A stretch of 64,000 nucleotides of DNA from Chitinophagaceae bacterium (GCA_014379345.1 JACMLY010000018.1:1-64000), one strand, 5' to 3'; numbered from the stretch's first letter, positions 10,099 to 19,972 are shown. A program made the numbers and translations. Notes: a model not told the origin generated them from the sequence alone.

Positions 10099-10108
10099 AG
10101 CTGTCGTT

Positions 10109-11422
10109 TTAAGAAATCGATTTTCTTTTCTTTAAGATTAAATAATTGGCAAGAAAGAATCCGATGCCTGTGGCTACAAAAAATAACCCACGCCATACAA
10201 AAGCAATACTATCGTCAAAGAACCGTAGCAGGGTCAGGCAGGCAATAATGAGTAATCCAAAATTCAGAATACCGAGATGATCTTTTATTGCGCCTTTCCG
10301 TATATAGAACATTGCTGTAACCAGCACCCAGGCATTCATTATTAGCAATCCAAGGAAGGGAATCTGCGCAAAAAAAAGCACAGCTACCGCAAACACGTAA
10401 ACAGATAATCTTAGGGGATTATATAATCCTTTTTCTGCTTTGGATAAATTTATCAGCAGATAAATATGCAGTACCAGTAAAAGAAAGGACAGGTAAAAGA
10501 AGATCGATTGAAACAGGTCCCTGAAATAATTCTCCTTTGATCCCCTTAATTCATTCCAAATTCCATCATAACTCCAAAATAAAAAAATAATGATTGTTCC
10601 CAACAATCCGGCAATAAGGAACGGGTTGGCAAATAACCTGCTTTCTTCGAAATAAACAGATTCACCTAGCAGATAATAAATTCCGAATAAACTGCAATAG
10701 CCAATAAATATCCATTGAAATGTGTCTTCACTCTTTCCTGCAAACGCACCTAAAGCGATGACTGTTGAAATAACCAGGAACCAATTGTGCAGATGAAAAA
10801 AATTGCTTTTCCTGTTCGATTTGAAATATTGATAATAATGTGGCCCGATAAAGGCCAGGAAAACAAGGTAGAAATAAGGAATATCGGTATGGTGATAACT
10901 AAAAATATTCTGATACCCTACAAGCGTTGCATACCAGGTGGCACATGCTATAACCAGCAATGATACCAATGAAGACCTCATCATATACACAAGAGCCGCG
11001 GTCAACAATAGCCAGGTAAGAATAAACCCGTCCAGGGTGCCATTGATATGGTATATCTGGCTGATAAGTGCCATGCAGGATGCCACAGCAAAAAATAAAA
11101 TGACCGAGCTGCTTTCCCGCCACGCAACATTTGTTCTTTTTTTCAGAAGTGTAAAAACACAAAGAGCCTGTCCGGCTGCAAGCGGCAGAAACGCAAAAAT
11201 GGTTTGTACAGAACGGGGCATCACATCCCAATTATGAGCTACAAGCAGCACGATACCGAAACCAACAAGTAAGGCCCCAAGAATACCCAACACGATATTG
11301 AATTTTTCGCCTGGTGCCTCTTTTTTGCTTTGATAGTACCGTGCGATCTGGTCTGCAGTATCAGAAGTAATAATATTGGCAGTTACCAATTCCCGTAAAT
11401 CTTTTAGCAGGGGTTTGCTCAT
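10109..11422 (-). CDS. DUF2157 domain-containing membrane protein
   Basis: FNIVLGILGALLVGFGIVLLVAHNWD motif, many TM helices. Confidence 0.8.
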   Translation of the reverse strand: MSKPLLKDLRELVTANIITSDTADQIARYYQSKKEAPGEKFNIVLGILGALLVGFGIVLLVAHNWDVMPRSVQTIFAFLPLAAGQALCVFTLLKKRTNVAWRESSSVILFFAVASCMALISQIYHINGTLDGFILTWLLLTAALVYMMRSSLVSLLVIACATWYATLVGYQNIFSYHHTDIPYFYLVFLAFIGPHYYQYFKSNRKSNFFHLHNWFLVISTVIALGAFAGKSEDTFQWIFIGYCSLFGIYYLLGESVYFEESRLFANPFLIAGLLGTIIIFLFWSYDGIWNELRGSKENYFRDLFQSIFFYLSFLLLVLHIYLLINLSKAEKGLYNPLRLSVYVFAVAVLFFAQIPFLGLLIMNAWVLVTAMFYIRKGAIKDHLGILNFGLLIIACLTLLRFFDDSIAFVWRGLFFVATGIGFFLANYLILKKRKSIS

Positions 11423-11573
11423 GAGCAGGTAGTTGATTCAAAAATAAAAGAATTCAGGAAAAAGCATACAGAAGGTAAAACGGGAAAAAACGATTTAAAT
11501 CGGGTTATAAACTATAAAGATGCTTTTTTCTTTTGATATCTTTCGAGTCAAAATTTTTTTTATTGAACCAGCA

Positions 11574-11929
11574 ATGACTTTTTTGGACCCGATAGTGTGG
11601 CAAAAAGCACATCAAGTATGTATTGCAAGTATATGATTCTACCTCAAAATTTCACAAAGACGAATTATTTGGATTAACATCCCCAGTATTGACGTGCTTC
11701 AATTTCCATTGCTGCAAATATTGCCGAAGGCTTTAAGAAAAGGGAGGTAAAGGATAAAGCCAGATTTATGAATATTGCGCAAGGGTTCCGTTATTATCAG
11801 ATTCTGTCTGGTGATTTAAAATATGGCATTTATCAAATCGAATATGTACTCTTTGATGAGGTAGGACGTTTATTAAACGCTTATCACAATGCAAGGGTTC
11901 AATCAACATGTACAAAGTTTTTATCATGA
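11574..11929 (+). pseudogene. Four-helix-bundle (S23/rRNA-IVS-like) protein, frameshifted
   Basis: Fragments in three frames: MTFLDPIVWQKAHQ / TSKFHKDELFGLTS / RASISIAANIAEGFKKREVKDKARFMNIAQGFRYYQILSGDLKYGIYQIEYVLFDEVGRLLNAYH. Confidence 0.8.
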
Positions 11930-11957
11930 TTTTTTCGTGCTTTCATTCTGTATTCTA

Positions 11958-12662
11958 CTATTCAGAATACTTGTACCCCACCCCTCTCACTGAATGAAAA
12001 AAGACCGGATTACGGCTATCCTCTTCGAAATACTTCCGAAAACTCAAAATGAAATTATCGATGGTTCTGGTGGTGGGATATACATTATATCCCCAAACTG
12101 TTTGTAATATCTTTTCCCGCGGCACTACCTCGTTCTTATTCTCGATCAGCAATTTTAACAACATTGCTTCTTTTTTACTGATCTGTATCCGTTCGCCGGT
12201 TTTAGTTACCGCTTCCTGTGCTTTAAAATCAATTGTATTTTTTCCAAAGTGATAAGTATCGCCTACAGAATCCTTTTCATGCATTTTTTTATTCTTCTCG
12301 ATCAGCTTTTGCACCCGTAGCAACAATTCTTCCAGATTGAAGGGTTTGGTCAGGTAATCATCCGCGCCCTTTTTTAATCCCAATACACGGTCGGCGCTGG
12401 TGTTTTTTGCGCTCAGGATCAAAATGGGCACATCATTATTTTTTACACGAATCGTTTCCGTAATCGTAATACCATCGATCTCAGGAAGCATGACATCAAG
12501 GATGATCAGGTCAAAATATTCTTCTTCTATCTTTTGCAATGCCCCCGTGCCGTCAAATGCCGAGGTGATCTCATACCCCTCCAATTCAAGATTCAGCTTT
12601 AATGCTTCGTGGAGATTTTCTTCATCCTCCACCAATAATATGCAGGGTTTAACTATTGTCAT
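11958..12662 (-). CDS. OmpR-family response regulator
   Basis: Receiver (ILLVEDEENL, DLIILDVMLP, LSAK) and winged-helix DNA-binding domain. Confidence 0.92.
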   Translation of the reverse strand: MTIVKPCILLVEDEENLHEALKLNLELEGYEITSAFDGTGALQKIEEEYFDLIILDVMLPEIDGITITETIRVKNNDVPILILSAKNTSADRVLGLKKGADDYLTKPFNLEELLLRVQKLIEKNKKMHEKDSVGDTYHFGKNTIDFKAQEAVTKTGERIQISKKEAMLLKLLIENKNEVVPREKILQTVWGYNVYPTTRTIDNFILSFRKYFEEDSRNPVFFHSVRGVGYKYSE

Positions 12663-12673
12663 AGATAAAAATT

Positions 12674-13669
12674 TCAGCTCGCGGCAAATCTGACTATAAA
12701 ATTACATCCTGTTGGAATATTATCTGTCACTTCAATGCCGGTACCGTGGTCATCTGCGATCTTTTTACATAGATACAAGCCAAGGCCCGTTCCCTGGGTT
12801 GTACGGGTTTGCTCGCTTCCTATCCTGTAAAATTTTTCAAAAATCTTTTTCTTTTCTTTATCCGGGATACCATGTCCCTGATCTGTAACTGAAAATATAA
12901 CCTGGCTTCTTGTATGCGCCAGTTGACAACCAATTACTCCATTCCTGGGAGAATACTTGATTGCATTTTCCAAAAGATTGTTGACCAGAATTTCCAGTAA
13001 CAAAGGATCTCCTTCGATATCCAGTTCTGGCTCTATTTCTGTTTGCCATAGGCGGTCGGGAAAACGGCGAGTAAAATCCTGTACACAATTTTTTACAAGA
13101 TCAGAAAAATTCAATTCTTCTTTTGCAAGCCGGTATCGGCCACCTTCTAATTGGGAAGAAACCAATATATTGCTGGCCAGATTATTTAACCGGTTTGTCT
13201 CCTGCAAGGTCATTTGAATCAGTTTCTGTCTTTTCGTTTCTTCCAACTGGTGCTTTTGTAAGGTTTCAAGGTTTAGCCTGGCAATAGCAATAGGTGTTTT
13301 CAATTCATGTGTTATTGCCATCATGAAGTTTTGCTGCTGTACCTGCAATTTCATCTGCTCATGAACTGCCCGGTATACGAACACTGCCCCGATCAGGATC
13401 AACGCTAAAAATGTAATCCCTTCCGACACATATTTTGTTGTATTTCGATTTTTATCAAATTCGATCGCGTTGATTGCTTTTTGATAATCGGCAGATAATG
13501 TCGCTTTTTCTGTCGTTGAGCTAAGCTGTTCGATCTTGAGATCGGCCATTACCTGGTTCTGCTTTTCAAGCGATATGAACCACCAAACTAATGCAGCTAT
13601 GATATACGCCAGTAAAAACCAATACACAATTGAAACAACAACAAGCTTTCTTTTAATAGATGTTTGCAT
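12674..13669 (-). CDS. Sensor histidine kinase
   Basis: ITHELKTPIAIARLNLE H-box, NLLENAIKYSPR, GHGIPDKE, GTGLGLYLCKK; start trimmed to MQTSIK because the upstream residues fall in repeat DNA. Confidence 0.92.
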   Translation of the reverse strand: MQTSIKRKLVVVSIVYWFLLAYIIAALVWWFISLEKQNQVMADLKIEQLSSTTEKATLSADYQKAINAIEFDKNRNTTKYVSEGITFLALILIGAVFVYRAVHEQMKLQVQQQNFMMAITHELKTPIAIARLNLETLQKHQLEETKRQKLIQMTLQETNRLNNLASNILVSSQLEGGRYRLAKEELNFSDLVKNCVQDFTRRFPDRLWQTEIEPELDIEGDPLLLEILVNNLLENAIKYSPRNGVIGCQLAHTRSQVIFSVTDQGHGIPDKEKKKIFEKFYRIGSEQTRTTQGTGLGLYLCKKIADDHGTGIEVTDNIPTGCNFIVRFAAS

Positions 13670-13678
13670 AGCCGATGG

Positions 13679-13712
13679 TGAAAGGTGAAGGGTCAATGGT
13701 CAATGGTGAATG
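13679..13712. repeat. Degenerate GGTGAARGGT/GGTCAATGGT repeat
   Basis: ggtgaaaggtgaagggtcaatggtcaatggtgaatg; inverse of the heptamer array at 13799-13866. Confidence 0.75.
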
Positions 13713-13798
13713 TGGCAGGGGCAAAATACACTTCTACAGTAGGCTTTGTTAATTTCTAATTGTTGTAATATCGTAACTTTATCAACGCAATCTTTCAA

Positions 13799-13866
13799 TT
13801 CACCCTTCACCCTTCACCCTTCACCCTTCACCCTTCACCCTTCACCCTTCACCCTTCACCCTTCAC
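13799..13866. repeat. Heptamer tandem repeat (ACCCTTC)n, about 9 copies
   Basis: Uninterrupted cacccttcacccttc... abutting the gldH stop codon. Confidence 0.97.
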
Positions 13867-14330
13867 GATTTCGCTTTTTCAACCCGTATTCCAACATTCA
13901 TAACATGCTCGAGCGGGTCTTCGCGCATAATATTTTCAAGTTTGAAAAGGTAAGTGCCGCTTTTTAGAAGTATGGGCTTTCCGGTGATCAGTATCCGGTG
14001 CTCGAAAATATCATCCATTCCGCTACCCAACCAACCTTTGTTATCGGTTGCCAGACGCAAATCCAATTGCTGCTTTTTCGAAGAATCGCCCGGGGCCTGG
14101 GTGTAAATATTCACCCAAATATTCTTATACCTGTAAGCATCAGTATGCCTGACCACGGCAAAAATATTGTATTCGGAAAGCGTATCATTTATTTCAAACC
14201 TTATTTCGGGCCTAAAGCTGCTGCTCCATTCATGCTTTGGGATCGTGATATTTTTTTCAAAGACATCAACAGTAGTACAGGCATTGATGAGAAAGCAACA
14301 GGTAATAAGGAATAAACAGGTTTGTTTCAA
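13863..14330 (-). CDS. gldH: Gliding motility lipoprotein GldH
   Basis: Lipobox INAC and GldH-like sequence (VFEKNITIPKHEWSSSFRPEIRFEI.. YNIFAVVRHTDAYRYKNIWVNI). Confidence 0.88.
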   Translation of the reverse strand: MKQTCLFLITCCFLINACTTVDVFEKNITIPKHEWSSSFRPEIRFEINDTLSEYNIFAVVRHTDAYRYKNIWVNIYTQAPGDSSKKQQLDLRLATDNKGWLGSGMDDIFEHRILITGKPILLKSGTYLFKLENIMREDPLEHVMNVGIRVEKAKS

Positions 14331-14382
14331 AGCATTACATTTTTACAAAAATAGTTTCGGATCGCATACAGGTAGAAGTTTT

Positions 14383-15258
14383 TTACAAAACATTTAGTAC
14401 CTGCTCCTTTGCTTTTTCGAGTTCATCCTTCATCATCACCACACATTTTTGAATGCTTGAGTCATATGCTTTTGCTCCTGTAGTATTGATCTCGCGACCT
14501 ATTTCCTGCAGAATAAACGAAAGCTTTTTCCCCTTGCCCTCTCCGGGCTCAAGCAGGATGGCCTTAAAGTAATCGCAGTGGTTTTTCAATCGTACCTGTT
14601 CTTCGCTCAGATCAATTTTCTCTATATAATAGATGATCTCCTGCTCCAATCTGTTGGGGTCATAGTTCTCTTTACCTACATGTTCCTCCAGAACTTTTAC
14701 CAGCCCTTCTTTTATTTTATTTTTGCGCGATGGCTCGAGTTTTACAACTTCTTCCTGTTGCTTTTCAATATTGCCTATTCGCAATAAAAGATCCTGCTCT
14801 AACGATCTTCCTTCCTCATTGCGATGAAGATTCAGATCATCCGTAGCTGCAGTGACCGCTTTTTCAAACAGTTCCCATTCTTCATCGGTTAGTGTTTCTC
14901 CGGTGGGTGTGATGACTTCCGGGAGTTTCAGTAACGTACTTAATATATGCGATGGGTCTAATTGAAGTGCCTCCGATAATTCAAGAATAGGTTTATAGTA
15001 TGCCTTGGCTAGATCCGTATTGATAGTGACAGGCTTTGCAGATCCGGTTTCTTTAAGGTTGATCGTACAATCAACTGACCCTCTATATAGATTTTTTGAT
15101 AATAATGAGCGGATCTCAAATTCAAAGGGCTTTAAGAAGGCCGGCATTTTAAGGTTTAGTTCGAATTGCTTTCCGTTCAATGATTTGATATCAATTAAAA
15201 AGGTTTTGTCGCCAATAACTCTCTCAGCTCGTCCAAAGCCTGTCATGGATTTCAACAT
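14383..15258 (-). CDS. yicC: YicC family endoribonuclease
   Basis: MLKSMTGFGRAE, SLNGKQFELNLKMP, KLSFILQEIGREINTTGAKAYDSSIQ. Confidence 0.92.
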   Translation of the reverse strand: MLKSMTGFGRAERVIGDKTFLIDIKSLNGKQFELNLKMPAFLKPFEFEIRSLLSKNLYRGSVDCTINLKETGSAKPVTINTDLAKAYYKPILELSEALQLDPSHILSTLLKLPEVITPTGETLTDEEWELFEKAVTAATDDLNLHRNEEGRSLEQDLLLRIGNIEKQQEEVVKLEPSRKNKIKEGLVKVLEEHVGKENYDPNRLEQEIIYYIEKIDLSEEQVRLKNHCDYFKAILLEPGEGKGKKLSFILQEIGREINTTGAKAYDSSIQKCVVMMKDELEKAKEQVLNVL

Positions 15259-15339
15259 AAGTAAAAAAATTTTCACCAAGGTAACGAATTCATGGGTAGG
15301 CAAAGGCGTCTAATCTTCGGGTACTGAGCAGTTCGGGTA

Positions 15340-15399
15340 AGGGATGACATCCCTGAAATGCATGATAACTGCATCGTCATTAACAGAGATGTCATCCCT
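15340..15399. repeat. Inverted repeat AGGGATGACATC...GATGTCATCCCT
   Basis: 12 bp perfect arms with inner ATGCA/TGCAT hairpin; overlaps the 3' end of the pseudouridine synthase gene. Confidence 0.8.
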
Positions 15400-15982
15400 C
15401 AGCCAAACAAAGGGAATATATCTCCTCCTTTGATAGTTCTTTCATTTCACCTGGTTGAAGTGCTTGAAGAGTAAGCCTCCCGATCCTTGCCCGGATCAAC
15501 CGCAAAGTGGGATACCCGGCAGCCGCAGTCATTTTTCGTACCTGTCTGTTCTTTCCTTCGGTAAGAATTAGTTTGATCCAACTGGTTGGGATCATTTTCC
15601 GGAAACGTACCGGCGGGTTTCTTTCGGCAACCGTAACCATCTCTTTAAAAATTACCACCCTACATTTTTTTGTACGATAGAATTTACCACCTGCATTGAT
15701 TAAAATACCAGCTTCCAATTGCTCAACAGCATTTGCAGTTACACTACCTTCAACCTGTACCCAATATTCTCTTTCGTGATTAAAAAGTGGATTCAATAAA
15801 CGGTAATTAAGTTGTTTATCGTTGGTGAGTATCAGTAAACCTTCGCTATCAAAATCGAGCCTGCCAATAGAATAAACATCCGGTGGCACAGAAAAAAAAT
15901 CCTTCAATGTATTTTTATCCTGCTCAGATGAAAACTGTGATAATACCTGGTATGGCTTATAAATGATGAAGTACCGGAACAT
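15392..15982 (-). CDS. RsuA-family rRNA pseudouridine synthase (RluE-like)
   Basis: YSIGRLDFDSEGLLILTND, EGKNRQVRKM motifs. Confidence 0.88.
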   Translation of the reverse strand: MFRYFIIYKPYQVLSQFSSEQDKNTLKDFFSVPPDVYSIGRLDFDSEGLLILTNDKQLNYRLLNPLFNHEREYWVQVEGSVTANAVEQLEAGILINAGGKFYRTKKCRVVIFKEMVTVAERNPPVRFRKMIPTSWIKLILTEGKNRQVRKMTAAAGYPTLRLIRARIGRLTLQALQPGEMKELSKEEIYSLCLAEG

Positions 15983-15984
15983 AT

Positions 15985-16021
15985 ATATAAAGAAAAATCC
16001 CCCTGAAAAATCAGGAGGATT
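15985..16021 (-). terminator. Intrinsic terminator upstream of the pseudouridine synthase gene
   Basis: Minus strand AATCCTCCTGATTTTTCAGGGGGATTTTTCTTTAT, stem then T tract. Confidence 0.7.
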
Positions 16022-16230
16022 ATTATATGGATGGGTTAGTAAGTACCAGGAAATAAATTTCCCTACACAATATTAAAAATAATTTTTTCTATCAAAAAAA
16101 AAAAATCAATATATTTTATACACAATTTTTTTTCTCTTTGTGGAAAAGGCACCGAATTTTAAAAATCCATTCGCCCCATTTTCAATTTTTAATCACAGTG
16201 GTTGTTTCATTTAATTCATACTTAAAATTT

Positions 16231-16314
16231 TCATTCTCTTGTAACCTGCAACAGACCTGCATTTGCAGTGATCAATTTTTTTGAAAGGATTTTTTTAAAA
16301 AAAGATGATTTCAT
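16231..16314 (-). CDS. Candidate micropeptide, 27 aa
   Basis: ATG..TGA translating to MKSSFFKKILSKKLITANAGLLQVTRE; lies upstream of the otherwise orphan terminator at 15985-16021. Confidence 0.4.
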   Translation of the reverse strand: MKSSFFKKILSKKLITANAGLLQVTRE

Positions 16315-16511
16315 GATCACGTCTTTTGCAAAGACCATATGTCACTTAAATCTGCAAAAAAAAAGGGTCTTAAAAAAAATTTGAACCAAACTGATCAAAA
16401 TGCTCGCATTTCTCAAAATTGAAGAGAAACAGGGGGTCTTTTCAATTTTACTGCCAACGCGTGATCATGCAGGATTTCCGTTTTCACCTACTTTTGCTCA
16501 AATTTTATTTT

Positions 16512-17456
16512 ATGGAGTTTCCTTCACCTGTATCGGTAGGATGGTTGGCAGAACTTGTCGGCGCAGAATTAGTAGGCAACACGGCAGCTCATGCTAAAGG
16601 GATCAATGAAATTCATAAGGTAGAGGAAGGCGATATCGTATTCGTTGATCATCCTAAATATTATGATAAGTGTATTCATTCAGCTGCTTCTGTTATTATC
16701 ATAAATACACTCACTGACTTTCCTGAAGGAAAGACACTCCTGATACATGATCAACCTTTTGAAGCCTACCTGAAAATTGTAAAACATTTTCGGCCCTTTA
16801 ACCCGGGTACTAACTCCATCAGCGATAGTGCCGTCATCGGAGAAGGAACATTTGTTTTCCCCAATAGCTATATAGCACATGATGTTACAATTGGTAGGCA
16901 TTGTCTGATCTATCCAAACGTTACCATAATGGATCATTGCGTTATTGGTGATAATGTGATCATTCAACCCGGAACGGTTATAGGATCTGACGCCTTTTAT
17001 TATAATTCCAAAAAGGACCGGGAAGTTTGGTATAAAAAAATGCAAAGTTGTGGACGTGTCATTATTGAAAATGAAGTAGAGATCGGGGCAAATTGCACCA
17101 TTGATCGCGGAGTGAGTCATGATACCATCATCGGACAGGGTACAAAGATCGATAACCTCGTGCATATCGGTCATGACACCGTGATCGGAAAAAATTGCCT
17201 GCTTGCCGCGCAGGTCGGAATTGCGGGTGCCGTTACCTTAGGCAATGGTGTTGTATTATGGGGACAGGTGGGCGTATCCAAAACACTTACTGTCGGAGAC
17301 AACGCAGTGATCTATGCACAGAGTGGCGTACCGGCATCTCTGAAAGGTGATAAAATTTATTTTGGATCGCCCGTTGAGGAGGCTAAAGATAAAATGAAAG
17401 AACTAGTGTGGGTAAAGCGTATTCCGGAGCTATGGAAAAAGGTGATGGGTGCTTGA
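16512..17456 (+). CDS. lpxD: UDP-3-O-(3-hydroxymyristoyl)glucosamine N-acyltransferase (LpxD-like)
   Basis: LpxD N-domain and left-handed beta-helix hexapeptides ([36 protein letters not shown]); start trimmed to MEFPSP. Confidence 0.88.
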   Translation: MEFPSPVSVGWLAELVGAELVGNTAAHAKGINEIHKVEEGDIVFVDHPKYYDKCIHSAASVIIINTLTDFPEGKTLLIHDQPFEAYLKIVKHFRPFNPGTNSISDSAVIGEGTFVFPNSYIAHDVTIGRHCLIYPNVTIMDHCVIGDNVIIQPGTVIGSDAFYYNSKKDREVWYKKMQSCGRVIIENEVEIGANCTIDRGVSHDTIIGQGTKIDNLVHIGHDTVIGKNCLLAAQVGIAGAVTLGNGVVLWGQVGVSKTLTVGDNAVIYAQSGVPASLKGDKIYFGSPVEEAKDKMKELVWVKRIPELWKKVMGA

Positions 17457-17496
17457 TTCTGGATCTGACTGCAAACTCAATTCAATACCAAAAACT

Positions 17497-17616
17497 CTAT
17501 GTTCCTTCTATGTTTCTATGATCCTATGTGGTAAAAAAACTCTTGCATAGTTTTGAAGGTTCCCTAGTTAATGTCAATTAACCACATAGGATCATAGAAA
17601 CATAGAAGGAACATAG
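17497..17616. repeat. Palindromic repeat element, copy 1
   Basis: Perfect 36 bp arms CTATGTTCCTTCTATGTTTCTATGATCCTATGTGGT (17497-17532) and its reverse complement (17581-17616). Confidence 0.97.
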
Positions 17617-17713
17617 AAGAAATTATTTTGTAATAGCTTATTTTTTACAAATCATTTTAAAAAGCTCACGAGAATACTCTGTCTTTCATTTAGTATGCAG
17701 CATCCACCAGGGT

Positions 17714-18805
17714 TTATTCAAACTCATAATCGTAAGGCAACAGTTCCGCTAGTTTTTTCCAGGCCCAGTAACCTGTGTTTATCACATCGTATTGTTCATA
17801 GAAGTATCCATTTTCTTCTATCACAAATCCATCCGCAATATCCAGCAAAGTGACCTGCGCACGGGCATTTGCAGGCAATTTAAATTCTTCGATAAACTTT
17901 TTATCTGGCAACACACTTTTATAACTGATGCGATAGCGGCCTTTCCAATTAATATCAGCCATACTGCTATCCTTAAAATAATAAGTAGAGTCGTACACGT
18001 TCGCTATCACCGCTCCTTCAATATTCCTGAGATTTTTGTCATCCAGCTTTTCTACAACAAAGCCCTCTTCAGTCAGCACACTATCAAAGAAGGAATGCAT
18101 AAAATGCATCCTTGAGCCAAGGTATGTTCGCGCCCTGTTTTTCACCCAGGTTGATTTTACTTCCTGCGTGGTGTCGATCTCTTCGAAAAGCGGGTAGCCG
18201 GTATACTGACTGATATTTGAATTATAATCATAGTTGAATGAATCCAGCTGGTATCGGATCTTATAACCCAATGAATGATTAAGAATAACAAGATCTTCTT
18301 TTGATTTTACCGTCAACCTGTGTCTCTTATTATTTTTAGTATAGAAGAATCTTAAAGCTTCCGGATTCTGTATAAGGGTTTTCGCTGCATTGGGTGTAGT
18401 GCCTATGAAATTATCTGAAAAGAATTTTCCAAACTTCTCCCATCCGTCAGCAACCTCATTACTGGCTACTACAGCAACTTCCGTCATCGCCCTATCCTGC
18501 TGGATCAATTCTATGATCATGGTGTCTGTGAGAACCTGTGTATGACTGATACGAAAGATCTTTTTATCATACCCCGTATAAGAGATCACCAGATCGTATC
18601 CTCCGTTTGGCAATCGTATAAAAAATTTCCCCTCACTATTAGAGGTTGTACCCTGCGTCGTATTCTGGGCAAATACAGAAGCCCCGCTCAGCGGCAGCCG
18701 GGATGATGAATCAACCACTTTACCAATAACAGAAAATGTTTTTTCCTGCGCCTGCGCCAGGGTCGCTAAACATATAACCGAGAATAAAACAAGAAAATAT
18801 TTCAT
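17714..18805 (-). CDS. Carboxypeptidase-like regulatory domain protein
   Basis: Signal peptide, FSVIGKVVDSSSRLPLSGASVFAQNTTQGTTSNSEGKFFIRLP domain. Confidence 0.8.
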   Translation of the reverse strand: MKYFLVLFSVICLATLAQAQEKTFSVIGKVVDSSSRLPLSGASVFAQNTTQGTTSNSEGKFFIRLPNGGYDLVISYTGYDKKIFRISHTQVLTDTMIIELIQQDRAMTEVAVVASNEVADGWEKFGKFFSDNFIGTTPNAAKTLIQNPEALRFFYTKNNKRHRLTVKSKEDLVILNHSLGYKIRYQLDSFNYDYNSNISQYTGYPLFEEIDTTQEVKSTWVKNRARTYLGSRMHFMHSFFDSVLTEEGFVVEKLDDKNLRNIEGAVIANVYDSTYYFKDSSMADINWKGRYRISYKSVLPDKKFIEEFKLPANARAQVTLLDIADGFVIEENGYFYEQYDVINTGYWAWKKLAELLPYDYEFE

Positions 18806-18876
18806 GGTAGAGGTTTGGTACGGTATTGTAAACGTTTCAGTAACAATGAAAGTATATGATGCAAATACTTTACCAT

Positions 18877-19866
18877 TTATACAGCCTGAAGGTTCTTCAG
18901 ATAATTTTCACAAGCCTTTGAAATAGTTTGCTGAAGCGGCGTAAAGGAGAATCCGGGAAGAACCCTTAGTATTTTTCCGTTATCGAAATAGGTCTTTGAT
19001 TGGGCAACTCTGGCACTTTCCTTTGTAAGTAGCGGGGTTGCACCCGAAAAGAATTTTTTCAGTTTTTCAATCCGCCAGGCAATACTCCCCAGCATAGGCG
19101 TAGCATGTTTCGAAGGATGCTTTTTTCCGAACCCATCGGCAATTGTTGTGAGTAATTGTTTGAAAGACCAATTATCCGAATTCAAAATAAATCTTTCACC
19201 ACTGATTTTCTTCTGTGACAGTAATACGATTGCTTTTGCTACATCTTCCACATCAACAAACCCATTGATACCCGAAGTATACCAGGGAAATTCAGTGTAG
19301 GCCGTTTTAAAAATAGCACAACTGGAACTGTTCCAATTCCCATAGCCCAATATGGTACTGGGGTTTACGATAACTGCCCGCAGGCCTTCCCCGATTCCCC
19401 GCCATACCTCCATTTCAGCCTGGTATTTACTAATGGCATAATTGGTATTGATCTTACTGTCTTCCCACTGCTTTTCTTCAGTTACGATAGTGCCATTGCT
19501 TTTTCGTCCAAGCGCGGCAACAGAACTGACATGAACAAAATGACTGATATTTTTTTCTATGGCCATATTCACCACATTGGCTGTACCTTCTATATTTATC
19601 CGAAACATTTCCTTTCGCTCCCCGGCATTGAATGAAACTTTCGCAGCAGAATGAATAACGGTATCTATTCCTTCCATGGATGCTTCCAGGCCAACAAGAT
19701 CAAGCACATCTCCTTCAATCCAATTCACCTGTTCTACAACAGACACCGGTATAAACGATGGCAAATTGTTATTGCGCCTGATCGCCCTTACCGGGATTTT
19801 ATTATTCACCAATTCATTAATAATATATGCACCTAAAAAACCGGTACCGCCTGTAACAAGAACCAT
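18877..19866 (-). CDS. NAD-dependent epimerase/dehydratase family protein
   Basis: MVLVTGGTGFLGAYI Rossmann motif, YAISKYQAE. Confidence 0.88.
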   Translation of the reverse strand: MVLVTGGTGFLGAYIINELVNNKIPVRAIRRNNNLPSFIPVSVVEQVNWIEGDVLDLVGLEASMEGIDTVIHSAAKVSFNAGERKEMFRINIEGTANVVNMAIEKNISHFVHVSSVAALGRKSNGTIVTEEKQWEDSKINTNYAISKYQAEMEVWRGIGEGLRAVIVNPSTILGYGNWNSSSCAIFKTAYTEFPWYTSGINGFVDVEDVAKAIVLLSQKKISGERFILNSDNWSFKQLLTTIADGFGKKHPSKHATPMLGSIAWRIEKLKKFFSGATPLLTKESARVAQSKTYFDNGKILRVLPGFSFTPLQQTISKACENYLKNLQAV

Positions 19867-19897
19867 GAGAGAATGAATATTAATGAACAAAGATAAC

Positions 19898-19972
19898 TCC
19901 CAACCCCCCTAACCCCTTAAAGAGGGGAATCCTTTTTCTCATTCCCCCCCTTTAGGGGAGTTAGGGGGGTTT
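19898..19972. repeat. GC-rich inverted repeat (AACCCCCCTAACCCCTTAAAGAGGGGAAT ... ATTCCCCCCCTTTAGGGGAGTTAGGGGGGTT)
   Basis: ~30 bp imperfect arms, short T-rich loop. Confidence 0.92.

Noticed and set aside
13746-13967. ORF containing (FTLHPSP)n
   Set aside because: Translation of the heptamer repeat and antisense of gldH; not a real gene
16680-17174. Minus-strand 164 aa ORF inside lpxD-like gene
   Set aside because: Antisense to hexapeptide-repeat coding sequence; no family motifs
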